The notes beneath the pieces were generated by a model. The model did no database searches, had not been told where the DNA came from, and saw only the letters and a list, made by a program, of their open reading frames with translations. This document shows, piece by piece, positions 5,020 to 5,248 of a stretch of DNA of 5,248 nt. The DNA is from Lentisphaeria bacterium (GTDB lineage: Bacteria; Verrucomicrobiota; Lentisphaeria; Oligosphaerales; PUNB01). Each line of letters begins with the position of its first letter. Position 1 is the first letter of the stretch. The stretch is taken from NCBI GenBank assembly GCA_007133055.1, contig SLNM01000225.1:1-5248 (forward strand). The letters run 5' to 3'. Both the position numbers and the translations under genes were made by a program.

Positions 5020-5248
5020 ATGAAAATACTAAGTGTTTACATTGGCCGATCACTGTTGGTCCACACGGCATTGGCAATTTTGATCATGACCTTCGTCATG
5101 GTTGCGGGTCAGCTTTTTCAAGCCTTCGACATGCTGGCCCGGGGTGTGCCGCCTGCGACCATTGCCCGCTTTATCCTGTATGTCACCCCTTACATGTTGC
5201 AGTTCACCGCGCCGATCTCACTGCTGTTCGCCGTGGTCCTGGTCTTCA
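5020..5248 (+). CDS. LptF/LptG-family permease (YjgP/YjgQ), N-terminal part only
   Basis: Only the first 76 residues are present; the gene continues beyond the window. The opening MKILSVYIGRSLL is basic and amphipathic. It is followed by a membrane segment (about 15-36), a short polar link with FDMLARGVPP, and a second hydrophobic stretch (about 50-76) beginning FILYVTPYMLQFTAPISLL. This matches the start of LptF and LptG, the inner-membrane subunits that, with the LptB ATPase, extract lipopolysaccharide and pass it to the periplasmic bridge. LptF cannot be told from LptG on this fragment. The ATG lies 2 bases after the bamA stop. There is only a weak GGGA (5002-5005) upstream inside bamA, so translation is probably coupled to bamA. 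Confidence 0.8.
   Translation, partial: MKILSVYIGRSLLVHTALAILIMTFVMVAGQLFQAFDMLARGVPPATIARFILYVTPYMLQFTAPISLLFAVVLVF

Overview
The window comes from a diderm (Gram-negative type) bacterium. It encodes a BamA-type outer-membrane assembly protein and, directly downstream, the start of an LptF/LptG-type lipopolysaccharide exporter subunit. The phylum is not fixed by the sequence. The long non-coding stretches packed with GC-rich palindromes resemble intergenic repeats I associate with PVC-group bacteria (Planctomycetota, Verrucomicrobiota, Kiritimatiellota, Lentisphaerota), but that is an impression from memory.

Layout: positions 1-532 hold no gene. They contain a block of palindromic repeats (118-310), a long bipartite hairpin (314-379), and a tandem operator-like dyad with a plausible promoter (392-458). 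A single gene at 533-1939 encodes a P-loop ATPase of the AAA_14/DUF4143 type with a nuclease-like D...ExK motif at its C-terminus. Positions 1940-2626 again hold no gene. They contain a second, longer copy of the same palindromic block (2046-2363), with extra tandem hairpins and a run of 12 G, followed by another structured stretch (2397-2491). bamA occupies 2627-5017. An lptF/lptG-like gene starts 2 bases after its stop and runs off the end at 5248.

The two parts look functionally separate. bamA and lptF/G form an envelope-biogenesis operon: one gene inserts beta-barrel proteins into the outer membrane and the other helps extract lipopolysaccharide from the inner membrane. The ATPase gene stands alone between two same-orientation copies of the palindromic repeat block. 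Its GC content is visibly lower than that of bamA: in three hand-counted 60-base lines each, 93/180 (lines starting 841, 1201, 1681) against 112/180 (lines starting 3421, 4081, 4741). This suggests an accessory, probably acquired gene.

The most unusual material is the non-coding DNA. Paired copies of the palindromic modules show compensatory base changes in their stems, which points to selection for, or replication through, a folded form. No CRISPR array, tRNA, rRNA or transposase gene was seen. I did not find convincing evidence of a wholly new system. The best leads are the repeat-flanked ATPase with its own tandem operator, and the covarying repeat modules.
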